From Deltaproteobacteria bacterium (GTDB lineage: Bacteria > Desulfobacterota_D > UBA1144 > Nemesobacterales > UBA2774): DNA of 64,000 bases. The stretch covers positions 1 to 64,000 of the forward strand of contig JAVKFU010000014.1 in the NCBI GenBank assembly GCA_040223695.1, read 5' to 3'. Under the pieces are notes generated by a model. The model was given only the letters and a program-made list of their open reading frames with translations. It was not told where the DNA came from and did no database searches. The position numbers were made by a program, and so were the translations under genes. Positions 55,244 through 63,778 of this stretch are shown in pieces. The first letter of the stretch is position 1, and each line of letters starts with the position of its first letter.

Positions 55244-55723
55244 ATGTTTAAAATCGGACTCGGCTTCGACGCCCATAAATTCTCCACGGACCGGAAGCTC
55301 GTACTCGGAGGCGTGGAGATACCCTTTGAGTACGGCCTGACGGGACACTCGGACGCGGATGTGCTTTCACACGCTATATGCGACGCCCTTTTGGGGGCGC
55401 TCGGCGAGGGAGACATAGGGAGCCATTTCCCCGATTCCGATCCGAAGTACAAAGGCGTGTCCAGTCTCGTCTTTATCGAAGAAGCGATGAAGCTCCTCCG
55501 CGCGAGCGGTTACGAGGCTCAGAACATAGACAGCGTAATCGTCTGCGAGAAACCCAAAATCGCCCCTCACATTCCGGAGATAAAAGCCAGACTTTCACAG
55601 GCGACAGGGCTTCCGGCGGGTGCCCTCGGAGTCAAAGCCACGACGACCGACACGATGGGGTTTACGGGAAGGGGGGAGGGAATTGCCGCTTACGCAGTAG
55701 CTATGGTAAAATCGCAACCCTAA
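55244..55723 (+). CDS. ispF: 2-C-methyl-D-erythritol 2,4-cyclodiphosphate synthase IspF
   Basis: 159 residues. The zinc site is GLGFDAHKF, then GHSDADVLSHAICDALLGALGEGDIGSHFPD, and the C-terminal KATTTDTMGFTGRGEGIAAYAV. It cyclises CDP-methylerythritol 2-phosphate, product of IspE (encoded at 27.6 kb), to MEcPP. It forms trimers in the cytosol. It is the last gene of the yacL-ispD-ispF group. Confidence 0.97.
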   Translation: MFKIGLGFDAHKFSTDRKLVLGGVEIPFEYGLTGHSDADVLSHAICDALLGALGEGDIGSHFPDSDPKYKGVSSLVFIEEAMKLLRASGYEAQNIDSVIVCEKPKIAPHIPEIKARLSQATGLPAGALGVKATTTDTMGFTGRGEGIAAYAVAMVKSQP

Positions 55724-55973
55724 GCCCCCATACTATCGCTTGTCTTCCATGTAGAACACTTCAGTATGTGATCCATACGCAAAATCGAGGAATTGCACTT
55801 TACAATAGATTCAAAGAGACCGATCCCTCGGCTGGTTAAAAATTATTTGAAATAAACTATTTCAATCCTTAACATAACTTACGTCAACTCAAAATTGAGG
55901 CTATAATATGTCAAAAAAGATATGTAGGACGCAGTTGCGGGTAATTGAGATCTTGGATTGATGGGTAAATAGT

Positions 55974-57854
55974 TTGTCCATTCCATATCAAAAACCGAAA
56001 ACCGTGCGATTTTACAAGCATCTCCTGGCTTACCGTCGATTCTACTCCCTGTCGATAGCCATTTTATTTTATCTCTTCTGCGTATTATCCAATTATCCAT
56101 TAGAACATTTAAAACGATATTCATATGTGGGTTTTCTTTTATACGGCGTGCTTTTCATAATCTCGTTACCCATTCGGCTCGTGCCGGTTCTTTTAATTTC
56201 CAGCGCGGCACTGACTTTGGGATTGACTGTAATAAATGACAGGAAAATACTCTTAACACAATCACCGATCACCTTTCTCGACTTTAAGATTACCGCCCTG
56301 AATCCCCAGGGCCTCATCAATGCCGTGAAGGCGCCTCCCTGGACTATATATCTTCTCTATGCCTTGGCAATACTGGCTGTAGTCATTGTATTCTGGGTCC
56401 TGTTTCACAGCTCACGAGTCTTGTCCGACGCAAGAAGAAAAGGTACGCTGGGACGATTGGCGCTTAATTTTATAGCATTAATTCTATTAGTTGTTACCGG
56501 AATTTTTTTCCTTAAACAGTTTTCGCATACGGTTCAGGAATTTGTGATTGAATCGGACGTAGCCTGGGAGAGCAAAGACTTCTCCGACCTATCCAAGAAA
56601 CTTAGTATCTGGGGATTCCTGTACTATTCCTATTATCTTGAGAAAAATGAATCCGGTGATTATTTTAATTCGAGGCACAGCGCGACACCTCCCTCAAAAA
56701 AAGAGATCGAAGAAGCGGTTAAAGAATTTGTGAATCTTGAGAGGGCAAGACCGCATAAGAAACCGAATATAGTAGTTGTTCTTGCTGAGTCGACATTTAA
56801 TCCTTCAGACGCTTTCCGGCTGACCAAACCAATAAAAAACCGCCTATTCGAGCCCAATAAATATACGCAGGCAATCGGACCTATGTACGTTAACGCAGTT
56901 GGAGGCGGCACATGGATCACCGAATTCGAGTCAATCATCGGCGTCGACTCACGCTTGTTCGGTTATTCCGGATATTACACTCATGCTTCTCTTTCGCCCT
57001 ATGTCAGCAGGTCTTTTGCAACTTATCTGAAAGACCACGGATACAGTACAGAGACATATCAGGCACTCGAAGGAGATTTTTACAACGCCGCCAATGCATA
57101 CAGAAACTACGGATTCGACAGGTTCTATGAAAATATCGGCGGTGCAGGCTGGGATACCACCGATGAGCAATTCATCGATGCTGTGATAAGCATGTCTCAC
57201 GAGGAGGATAAACCCTTCTTCAAATATCTTGTGACTATACAGAATCACTCCCCGCATCGGTGTAAAAATTTTAAAGATAAGACTCAGTTCGTCACAATGC
57301 TCAAGGGTCTTGATGAATTTAACGAGTTAAACTGCGCCCTGAATGAGTACGTACTCAACGCGAAGTCGACATCACGTGCTTTCATAAAGCTGATAAAATA
57401 TCTGGAGGAGCAGGAAAAATTGACCGGACGGCCTTTCGTGCTTCTGATTTTCGGAGATCATCAGCCACATACTTTCTCCAAATCTGCAAGTGTTATAGAT
57501 TATTATAATAGCGAGCAATACCAGAAATTTCGGAAAAACTTCAGCGAACGCGAGACATTTTTTCATATCGTCTCGTCGATACCGGGCGTGCTCAAGTGCT
57601 GCGGCGGAACAGCCCCTCATGTAACCATGATGCCTACGCTTCTCAGTGCTTACGTGGCCTCTGACTTGGATGATATGTATCTTGACGTAAATCTCTACAG
57701 CCTTAAGAATTGTGGGCCTGACTTTTTAAACAACGAGGTTTCGCACGGTGGATATCTATTTAACGCCCCGGAAACACCGCAAACAGGGAAATGTCCCGTA
57801 TATGAAAATTTGTTGAATGCGTACCGTAACGCAGAGATCTTTAAAGATTTCTGA
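55974..57854 (+). CDS. LtaS/MdoB-like phosphoglycerol transferase (sulfatase superfamily)
   Basis: 626 residues. Five or so N-terminal membrane spans (about 20-190) anchor an extracytoplasmic sulfatase-fold domain. The metal site begins VVVLAESTFNPSD, the nucleophile threonine is likely that of GGGTWITEFESIIG, and GDHQPH supplies the distal metal ligands. LtaS polymerises glycerol phosphate from phosphatidylglycerol; in Gram-negatives MdoB/OpgB adds phosphoglycerol to membrane-derived glucans, and EptA-type enzymes add phosphoethanolamine. In a diderm the glucan or lipid-A-like target is more likely than teichoic acid. The start is TTG at 55974, with no alternative and a weak ribosome binding site. 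Confidence 0.82.
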   Translation: MSIPYQKPKTVRFYKHLLAYRRFYSLSIAILFYLFCVLSNYPLEHLKRYSYVGFLLYGVLFIISLPIRLVPVLLISSAALTLGLTVINDRKILLTQSPITFLDFKITALNPQGLINAVKAPPWTIYLLYALAILAVVIVFWVLFHSSRVLSDARRKGTLGRLALNFIALILLVVTGIFFLKQFSHTVQEFVIESDVAWESKDFSDLSKKLSIWGFLYYSYYLEKNESGDYFNSRHSATPPSKKEIEEAVKEFVNLERARPHKKPNIVVVLAESTFNPSDAFRLTKPIKNRLFEPNKYTQAIGPMYVNAVGGGTWITEFESIIGVDSRLFGYSGYYTHASLSPYVSRSFATYLKDHGYSTETYQALEGDFYNAANAYRNYGFDRFYENIGGAGWDTTDEQFIDAVISMSHEEDKPFFKYLVTIQNHSPHRCKNFKDKTQFVTMLKGLDEFNELNCALNEYVLNAKSTSRAFIKLIKYLEEQEKLTGRPFVLLIFGDHQPHTFSKSASVIDYYNSEQYQKFRKNFSERETFFHIVSSIPGVLKCCGGTAPHVTMMPTLLSAYVASDLDDMYLDVNLYSLKNCGPDFLNNEVSHGGYLFNAPETPQTGKCPVYENLLNAYRNAEIFKDF

Positions 57855-58017
57855 CTCCTACATTATCTTTGGAAAGCCTGGTTGAATACAGCTGCCATCC
57901 ACCAACAGGGGTTCGTCTCCGAGTTAATTTTAAATAATATTTGAGAACCGGGCGCGATTCGTCTTATAATTGATACCTCAGAACAATCACAGAGTAATAT
58001 AATTTTTACAATCGATA

Positions 58018-60390
58018 ATGCGAAATCCGACGCGCCTGTTTCAAGAATTTTCCGTAAAGTATAAAATAGTGCTCCCGCTGATCGGATTCGCCTCCGGCAT
58101 CCTGCTATCGGAACATATTGGAAACGTATGGATGGTAATCGCCGTACTCGCCCCCCTAACGGGGCTCCCTTCACTTTTCTTACCCGGTTTCAGGTTCCTT
58201 TTATTCATACCGCTGGGCCTCTTATTCTCCATGGCCCCGCTGTTATCCACAGGCAGTAGCGTAACTGATTTCAGCGGGAGGAGAATCGACGTCGAGGGCA
58301 CGCTTTACAGAGCGCCTGAGTCAAGAGAGCGCGGCTCCAGGCTCTTCCTCAAGGCGGACTACGTTTTAGAGAAAGGCGAATTCAGTCCTGTATCCGGCAA
58401 GGCGATAATCTTCACCTCGGAGCGCGTAGAGGGTCTTGCGTACGGCGACAGAATTCGTGTAATCGGCATCAAGCTCGCGCCTTTCAGAACCTACAGGAAT
58501 CCGGGAGCGTTCGACCTCAAAAAGTACTACGGGAGGCAGGGCGTCTATCTATCCGGTTTTACAGAGGGAGAGAGCCGGATAATTTCATTCGGAAGAGACA
58601 AATCGTACAGCCGGGTGCTTTATTACCTGGACAGGGTCCGGCAGAGATTCGGAAATTTCGTCAGAGATAATTTTCCCTCCCCGGAGAGCGAGATCTTAAA
58701 CGCCGTAACGATAGGGGAGAATGGGGGAATACCGAGGGACCTGAGGACGGAGTTCTCAAGAGCGGGCGTTGCGCACGTTCTCGCGATATCGGGCCTCCAT
58801 GTGGGGGCTGTGGCAATCGTCTTCTTTCTACTGATTAAATGGATATTGAAGCGCTCTGAATATTTTCTTCTCCGGTTCAAAGTGCCCAGCCTTGCGGCCG
58901 CTCTCACAATACTCCCCGTCTTTCTCTACACAGCCGTTGCGGGATTTTCAACATCCGCAGTAAGGGCGTTCATAATGATCTCACTCTTTTTACTGTCAAT
59001 AATTTTAGGACGGGACGAAAAGAAGATTAATACGCTCGCCGCCGCGGCGTTTATCATTCTCGTATGGCACCCGTGGTCGATATTCGAGCTTTCTTTTCAG
59101 CTCTCTTTCGCCGCGGTGTTCGGCATCCTCCTCGTCCACATATTCTATCCGTTTAAATTCGGGACTTTGAAAGACGATTTTGTGTCGCTGCTGAAAACAA
59201 CCTGCGCCGCTACATTCGCGACACTTCCCTTTATAGTCAATTCCTTCGGCATCCTGCCCGCTGTCTCCATACCGGCAAACCTTGTTTTCGTACCCTTTGT
59301 CGAGCTGCTGATAGTCCCCCTGGGGCTCGTTTCTTTCCTTGTGTTCCTTGTTTCCCCTCTACTTGCCGGGCCCCTTCTCTCCCTGAGCATCTTTTTCGTT
59401 AAAATGCTTGTATTCGGCATCGGTAAACTCTCCCTTACCCCCTATTTCTCACTCAACATCCCGCCGCTCGATACCATAAGCTGGGTGCTTTTCGCCTTGA
59501 CCGGTATTGCACTGCTTGTGATGGGAAAACTCGCCAGACTCAAACTCCTCTTCCCGCTAATCCTGTTTGCGTTTGTGTTAAGCCTTATCCACCCGCTCAT
59601 TATTAAGCCGGGCCGCGGGGATTTAAACGCGTACTTCCTCGATGCGGGGGAAAATAAAAGTATCGCGTTCTTTGAATTGCCGGACGGTGAAAAGATCCTT
59701 ATAGACGGCGGGTTTTCGAAGTACGGAAGCAGCGGCTATATCGAAAGAACGGTAGCCGGAAGGTTTCTCATCACATCCGGTGTAAGGAGAATCGACTACC
59801 TGATTCTGACATCGACCGGCAGGAACCACATAAGCGGAGCCAAATATCTCCTCGACACATTCGAGGTAAAAAATTTTTGGACGAACGGCGGGAAGCTCGA
59901 CGGCGAGCTCTGGGAAATCATCCACAACAAAAAAATAGAATGGAAAAATCTTCAGTCTCTCGAAGAACAAAACTTGCCGGAAAACTCGACTATCAAAATA
60001 TTAAAACCGGGCGACGGATTCTTTATTGAGGATTCGTCCTTTCCTCAGCCTGTTGCCCTAATGCTTAATTTCAAGAATGAAAAATTCCTCCTGGGCGAGT
60101 CACTCAATAATGAACGAGTACAGAATGAGCTTTCACGTATCTACGGCGGGGGAATTAAAAGCAGTGTCCTCTACATACGGAACATCAGGATTGACGAATC
60201 TTTTCTCCGGTTCCTGCGGACGGTATCCCCCCGGGTTCTGGTTACCGACCGCATCACTCAGCGCACGGATTTCGGGAGCCCCGTGTCAGTTTTTCAAACC
60301 GGGAGCGACGGCGCGGTAAAAATCACGACAAACGGGTCAGGGCTTGGGGTAAAAACCTATAACGGTGAATCTTTGGTAAACCTGCAGTAA
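58018..60390 (+). CDS. comEC: ComEC/Rec2 DNA-uptake channel with degenerate MBL domain
   Basis: 790 residues. N-terminal spans and a DUF4131 OB-like domain (about 85-190, FRTYRNPGAFDLKKYYGRQGVYL) precede the competence domain (about 220-500) with VAHVLAISGLHVGAVA and the AGFSTSAVRAFIMI channel motif. The C-terminal metallo-beta-lactamase domain (about 540-790) keeps NAYFLDAG and EKILIDGG, but the metal-binding HxHxDH region reads LILTSTGRNHISGA, with most ligands lost. Full-length ComEC moves single-stranded DNA across the inner membrane during transformation; nuclease activity is not expected here. No comEA or pilus genes are in the window. Confidence 0.9.
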   Translation: MRNPTRLFQEFSVKYKIVLPLIGFASGILLSEHIGNVWMVIAVLAPLTGLPSLFLPGFRFLLFIPLGLLFSMAPLLSTGSSVTDFSGRRIDVEGTLYRAPESRERGSRLFLKADYVLEKGEFSPVSGKAIIFTSERVEGLAYGDRIRVIGIKLAPFRTYRNPGAFDLKKYYGRQGVYLSGFTEGESRIISFGRDKSYSRVLYYLDRVRQRFGNFVRDNFPSPESEILNAVTIGENGGIPRDLRTEFSRAGVAHVLAISGLHVGAVAIVFFLLIKWILKRSEYFLLRFKVPSLAAALTILPVFLYTAVAGFSTSAVRAFIMISLFLLSIILGRDEKKINTLAAAAFIILVWHPWSIFELSFQLSFAAVFGILLVHIFYPFKFGTLKDDFVSLLKTTCAATFATLPFIVNSFGILPAVSIPANLVFVPFVELLIVPLGLVSFLVFLVSPLLAGPLLSLSIFFVKMLVFGIGKLSLTPYFSLNIPPLDTISWVLFALTGIALLVMGKLARLKLLFPLILFAFVLSLIHPLIIKPGRGDLNAYFLDAGENKSIAFFELPDGEKILIDGGFSKYGSSGYIERTVAGRFLITSGVRRIDYLILTSTGRNHISGAKYLLDTFEVKNFWTNGGKLDGELWEIIHNKKIEWKNLQSLEEQNLPENSTIKILKPGDGFFIEDSSFPQPVALMLNFKNEKFLLGESLNNERVQNELSRIYGGGIKSSVLYIRNIRIDESFLRFLRTVSPRVLVTDRITQRTDFGSPVSVFQTGSDGAVKITTNGSGLGVKTYNGESLVNLQ

Positions 60391-60399
60391 ACTTTCGGT

Positions 60400-60876
60400 A
60401 TGGCGAGATATGTAATTCCCCTCATTATCATTGTCGCGCTGCTGGTCTATTTCTACTTTCCGGGCGGGGACGATACGAGTGAGATCGAAGCGGTATTTAA
60501 CAGTATTATAGAGTCGGCCGGGGAGAAAAATTTGGAGGGCGTAACGGAGCATTTCTCATTACACTACAAGGACGGGCACGGCGTTACTTATCCGGTTTTA
60601 AAAAATCTCACCCAAAACGCGTTCGAGAAGTACGACGGCTTTCAAGCCTCGTATTCAGGCCTTTCGGCCACAATCGGCGAAAACGAAAACGGCGAAAAGG
60701 AAGCGGCCGCAAATCTCGACATAATTGTAAAAGGGATTAAATCCGGGAAAAAACAGAATCTGATCGGGAGTGACGTATCGCCGGAGAACATAACGGTTAT
60801 GCTTAAAAAGTCCTCCTTCCGCGGATGGAAAATAATTGAAGTCGAGGGAATCGAGAAAAGTGATTATTCCCAATAA
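60400..60876 (+). CDS. Hypothetical membrane-anchored NTF2-like protein
   Basis: 158 residues. An N-terminal span (about 4-20) is followed by a soluble alpha+beta domain: EIEAVFNSIIESAGEKNLEGVTEHFSLHYKDGHG is typical of SnoaL/NTF2-like folds (DUF4440-type), with the remaining strands ending in RGWKIIEVEGIEK. Function unknown. It begins ten bases after comEC and is probably co-transcribed. Confidence 0.65.
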   Translation: MARYVIPLIIIVALLVYFYFPGGDDTSEIEAVFNSIIESAGEKNLEGVTEHFSLHYKDGHGVTYPVLKNLTQNAFEKYDGFQASYSGLSATIGENENGEKEAAANLDIIVKGIKSGKKQNLIGSDVSPENITVMLKKSSFRGWKIIEVEGIEKSDYSQ

Positions 60877-60906
60877 TGCAGCGCGGTAGCACACTGCCGG
60901 TATTCC

Positions 60907-61662
60907 CTAGGCATCCGCCCCCTCCATTCTTCCGTGAATGAAGTCGCTTAAAATCTCTATATCCGTGCTCTCCGCTTCATCTACGGTTCCCGTGAATATA
61001 ATCTTCCCGTGATAGAGAAACGCCACTCTGTCGGATATTTCGAAAGCGCTCTGGACGTCGTGCGTAATGATCACGCCGGTTATTCCGAACTGAGCCTGCA
61101 TATCCCTGATAAGCTGGTTTATTCTGCTGATATTCGGGGGATCGAGCCCTGTGGTCGGTTCGTCATAAAGCAGTATTTTTGGATTCATGGCCATTGCTCT
61201 CGCAAGCCCGACCCTTTTTTTCATACCTCCGCTGAGATCGGACGGCATTTTATCTTCAATTCCGGGAAGCCCCACGAGTTCGAGGTTTTTAGCGACGACT
61301 TCTCTTATCTCACCCTCAGGGAAGTCGGTATTTTCCCTGAGTGGGTAAGCTATGTTTTCCTCCACGGTAAGTGAATCGAATAGCGCCGCGCCCTGAAACA
61401 GCATCCCCATTTTTTTCCTCACGCCCACAAGATCATTTTCGTCAAGCGGCACTATATTCTCGCCTTCGACGATAACGTCGCCGGAATCCGGCTTCAGAAG
61501 ACCGGTTATCTCCTTGAGCAGGACGCTTTTCCCGGACCCGCTTCCCCCCAGGACCGTAATATTCTCTCCCTTTCGAATAGATAGAGTGAGCCCGGAGTGA
61601 ACCTCCTTCGGACCGAAGGATTTATATACGTCCTTAATATCTATAATTATCTCATCTTGCAT
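60907..61662 (-). CDS. MlaF-like ABC transporter ATPase (orphan)
   Basis: 251 residues. Walker A GGSGSGKSVLLKEI, Q-loop MGMLFQGAALFDSLTVEENI, signature LSGGMKKRVGLARA, Walker B ILLYDEPTTGLDP and IITHDVQSAFEI are typical of the Mla/Mkl/Ttg2A group that moves phospholipids or other hydrophobic compounds between membranes. The partner permease (MlaE) and MCE protein (MlaD) are not beside it: on the downstream side is the NTF2-like gene in the opposite orientation and upstream is a divergent methyltransferase. It has its own promoter. Confidence 0.88.
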   Translation of the reverse strand: MQDEIIIDIKDVYKSFGPKEVHSGLTLSIRKGENITVLGGSGSGKSVLLKEITGLLKPDSGDVIVEGENIVPLDENDLVGVRKKMGMLFQGAALFDSLTVEENIAYPLRENTDFPEGEIREVVAKNLELVGLPGIEDKMPSDLSGGMKKRVGLARAMAMNPKILLYDEPTTGLDPPNISRINQLIRDMQAQFGITGVIITHDVQSAFEISDRVAFLYHGKIIFTGTVDEAESTDIEILSDFIHGRMEGADA

Positions 61663-61732
61663 TAAATATGTACCGGGGAACCCAGGTTGAATTATGATTA
61701 ATCGGAATTATATTCTCCGGGAATTCAAAGGG

Positions 61733-61761
61733 ATTCTAATTACACAATCTCAATTTGTCAA
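61733..61761 (-). promoter_or_regulatory. Sigma-70 promoter of the mlaF-like gene
   Basis: Minus strand perfect TTGACA (61761-61756), 17 bases, TAGAAT (61738-61733), about 70 bases before the start codon at 61662. Confidence 0.5.
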
Positions 61762-61808
61762 AACGCCGGCCTGAGTCCGCCGTAAAAAGAATAAAGCTTT
61801 GAAAAAAA

Positions 61809-61837
61809 TTGACTTTTTATAATCAGCGATGTATAAA
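61809..61837 (+). promoter_or_regulatory. Sigma-70 promoter of the PmtA-like methyltransferase gene
   Basis: TTGACT (61809-61814), exactly 17 bases, TATAAA (61832-61837), 82 bases upstream of the ATG at 61920; divergent from the mlaF promoter. Confidence 0.5.
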
Positions 61838-61919
61838 GAAAGGCTTATAACAAACTAAAGTTGCATAACGGTAACGACCTACTCGATTACGATCTTGCAG
61901 CGGCGAGGGCAGAAACGAT

Positions 61920-62540
61920 ATGAGAAGAACAGATATGGGTGCTGAAACGGAGCTGGAATATAACCTGAAATTCTTAACTCAGTTCATAATTCATCCTACA
62001 AAAACAGGCGCCATTCTCCCTTCGAACAATAAACTATGCGGCCTTATTACTGACATAGCCGACCTTCAGAATATTTCTACCGTTGTCGAACTAGGCTCCG
62101 GAACAGGCGTCATAACGGAGAAAATTCTTCAGAAGAAAGCGGAAGAAACCACCTTCTTCGCCCTTGAAATCAATCCCGCGTTCGTAGAGTCCACCAAAAC
62201 AAGGTGCCCCGAAGCGGTTGTATATCAATCCTCTGCGGAAAACATAATGAAGCACCTTGAGCTTCACGGAGAGAGCGGATGCGACAGAATAATCAGCAGC
62301 CTCCCCTGGTCGACCTTTAACAGGGAAATGCAGAAGACATTACTAGATTCGATTTACGATGTTTTAAAACCCGGAGGAATATTCCTTACATATGCTTATG
62401 TGCTGGGAATAGTCGCGCCCTCGGCGTGGAAATTCAGAAAAAAGATCTACGCTAAATTCGACCATGTCACCACGAGCAGAACCGTATGGAGCAATATACC
62501 GCCCGCTTTTATATATATATGCAAAAAGGCTTCTGAATAG
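61920..62540 (+). CDS. PmtA-like SAM-dependent methyltransferase
   Basis: 206 residues, a class I methyltransferase. The SAM motif is VVELGSGTGVITEKIL, the acidic strand is FALEINPAF, and the DRIISSLPWSTFN segment is characteristic of the bacterial phospholipid N-methyltransferase (PmtA) and rRNA dimethylase-like group. The N-terminal FLTQFIIHPTKTGAILPSN also fits PmtA. Methylation of phosphatidylethanolamine is the likely role, at the inner membrane surface; other small substrates are possible. It shares a divergent promoter region with the mlaF-like lipid-transport ATPase. An in-frame ATG five codons in is an alternative start. Confidence 0.8.
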   Translation: MRRTDMGAETELEYNLKFLTQFIIHPTKTGAILPSNNKLCGLITDIADLQNISTVVELGSGTGVITEKILQKKAEETTFFALEINPAFVESTKTRCPEAVVYQSSAENIMKHLELHGESGCDRIISSLPWSTFNREMQKTLLDSIYDVLKPGGIFLTYAYVLGIVAPSAWKFRKKIYAKFDHVTTSRTVWSNIPPAFIYICKKASE

Positions 62541-62904
62541 AGTTAACCGAATCTTTATAACCGCTTTGAATCCCGCAAGTAACGGTATATGGGCTTATTA
62601 ACCCTCCATTCTTGACATCTTCCTAAAATTTGATGAGAATAAATTGCGTAGCTGATTGACCTTTCTTCGGTTCAATAAAGGGGGATTTGGAGGATGGTCA
62701 AAAAAATTCCCTCTGTGGATTCTTCGGGCTATTAATTTAGAGCAGCTTCCCAGGCTTGGGCCTCTTTACAGGTGGCCCCCTTTTTGGTTCTACAAAGTTC
62801 ACAGGCTCCGTTCGGGCAAAAAACCACTTGAATTAAACCGTTCGTTCGTATTAATATAATTAGGGGTTACTTTTTAGTTCCGACAAAACAAAAGGAGACA
62901 ATAT
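62541..62904. other. Gene-free region with a repeat-like fragment
   Basis: No convincing gene. An open frame at 62656-62859 lacks a ribosome binding site and looks non-coding. AATAAAGGGGGATTTGGAGG (62680-62700 region) resembles a common AT-rich/G-run extragenic repeat end. Nothing else is seen before the ribosome binding site AAAGGAGA of the last gene. Confidence 0.4.
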
Positions 62905-63729
62905 ATGAGCAGAATAACAAAAGGACTTTTTATTGCTTTATTTTTTATATCGATGTCTGTTATCCCGTCAGGGGACATCTTCAAAGCCGCCGCGGAAGAA
63001 GGTTCCGACCTGCCGTCTCCCCAGCTTGTAACGGGCGCGTGGATGTTTATCGCAGCCTATAAAGCTGATCCCGAGACACTCAAAGCCTTGCTGCCCCCCG
63101 GACTGGAGCCAAACCCCGAAGGTCATATAGTAATCAACATGTACACTGTGCCCGAAGCGACACAGACCTCCGGCCTGGGAGCTTATACGCTTACGTATCT
63201 TACGGTAGAGCTTAAGGACCAGGACTCCTATATAATGGGTTCAGATACAACGATACCGGGCAGGTATTTCGTTCAATATTTCAACAGCTCCCCTGTGATG
63301 CGCGAATTTACGAAGAAGATAGGTATCCCGGTGGATGAGAACACCAACGTACTGACTACGACAGATGTGAAGGACGGTAAGTTAACGGCTACATTAACGG
63401 TCGACGGAAAACCCTTCATCGTATCCACGGCGGACGTAGGAAGCGAGCTGGGCAATTTCGGAGGCGGCCACCTTAACTACTTCGGATTGATCAAAACCGG
63501 GAAAGACGGAAATACAGTAAATCAGGTCGTGAAATATCCTATCCCCTGGAACGGCGGTACGGTTGAAATGAAAAACCCGAAGATAATTTTCAATGCGCCC
63601 GAAGGTCATCCGCTGAATAAAATAAAACCGCTAGCTCCCGAACCCGACTGGGCTATATGGACAAAGGGTAGCTTCGTTTACCCTCGGTATCAGGTAGTCA
63701 ACGAGTGGACCGAAGACAACGAGGAATAA
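62905..63729 (+). CDS. Secreted acetoacetate-decarboxylase-like protein
   Basis: 274 residues. A signal peptide ends about at FKAAAEE (residue 32). The rest resembles the ADC (acetoacetate decarboxylase-like) beta-cone domain: AAYKADPETLKALLPPGLEPNPEGHIVINMYTV near the start, then TYLTVELKDQD and the C-terminal WAIWTKGSFVYP. The catalytic Schiff-base lysine of true acetoacetate decarboxylase (in EPKK-like context) is not evident, so decarboxylation is doubtful. Secretion is unusual for the family. AAAGGAGA precedes the ATG and a clear terminator follows. Confidence 0.75.
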   Translation: MSRITKGLFIALFFISMSVIPSGDIFKAAAEEGSDLPSPQLVTGAWMFIAAYKADPETLKALLPPGLEPNPEGHIVINMYTVPEATQTSGLGAYTLTYLTVELKDQDSYIMGSDTTIPGRYFVQYFNSSPVMREFTKKIGIPVDENTNVLTTTDVKDGKLTATLTVDGKPFIVSTADVGSELGNFGGGHLNYFGLIKTGKDGNTVNQVVKYPIPWNGGTVEMKNPKIIFNAPEGHPLNKIKPLAPEPDWAIWTKGSFVYPRYQVVNEWTEDNEE

Positions 63730-63741
63730 TTTAAATCCTGT

Positions 63742-63778
63742 CCCCGCGGCCGCCTCACCAGCTGCGGGGAGTTTTTTT
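63742..63778 (+). terminator. Intrinsic terminator
   Basis: CCCCGC (63742-63747) pairs with GCGGGG (63764-63769), and the stem can be extended inward with GGC/GCT-type pairs. It is followed by seven T residues from 63772, 13 bases after the stop of the ADC-like gene. Confidence 0.85.

Noticed and set aside
62656-62859. 67-codon frame upstream of the ADC-like gene
   Set aside because: Contains a repeat-like GGGGGATTTGGAGG string and no recognisable peptide or ribosome binding site.
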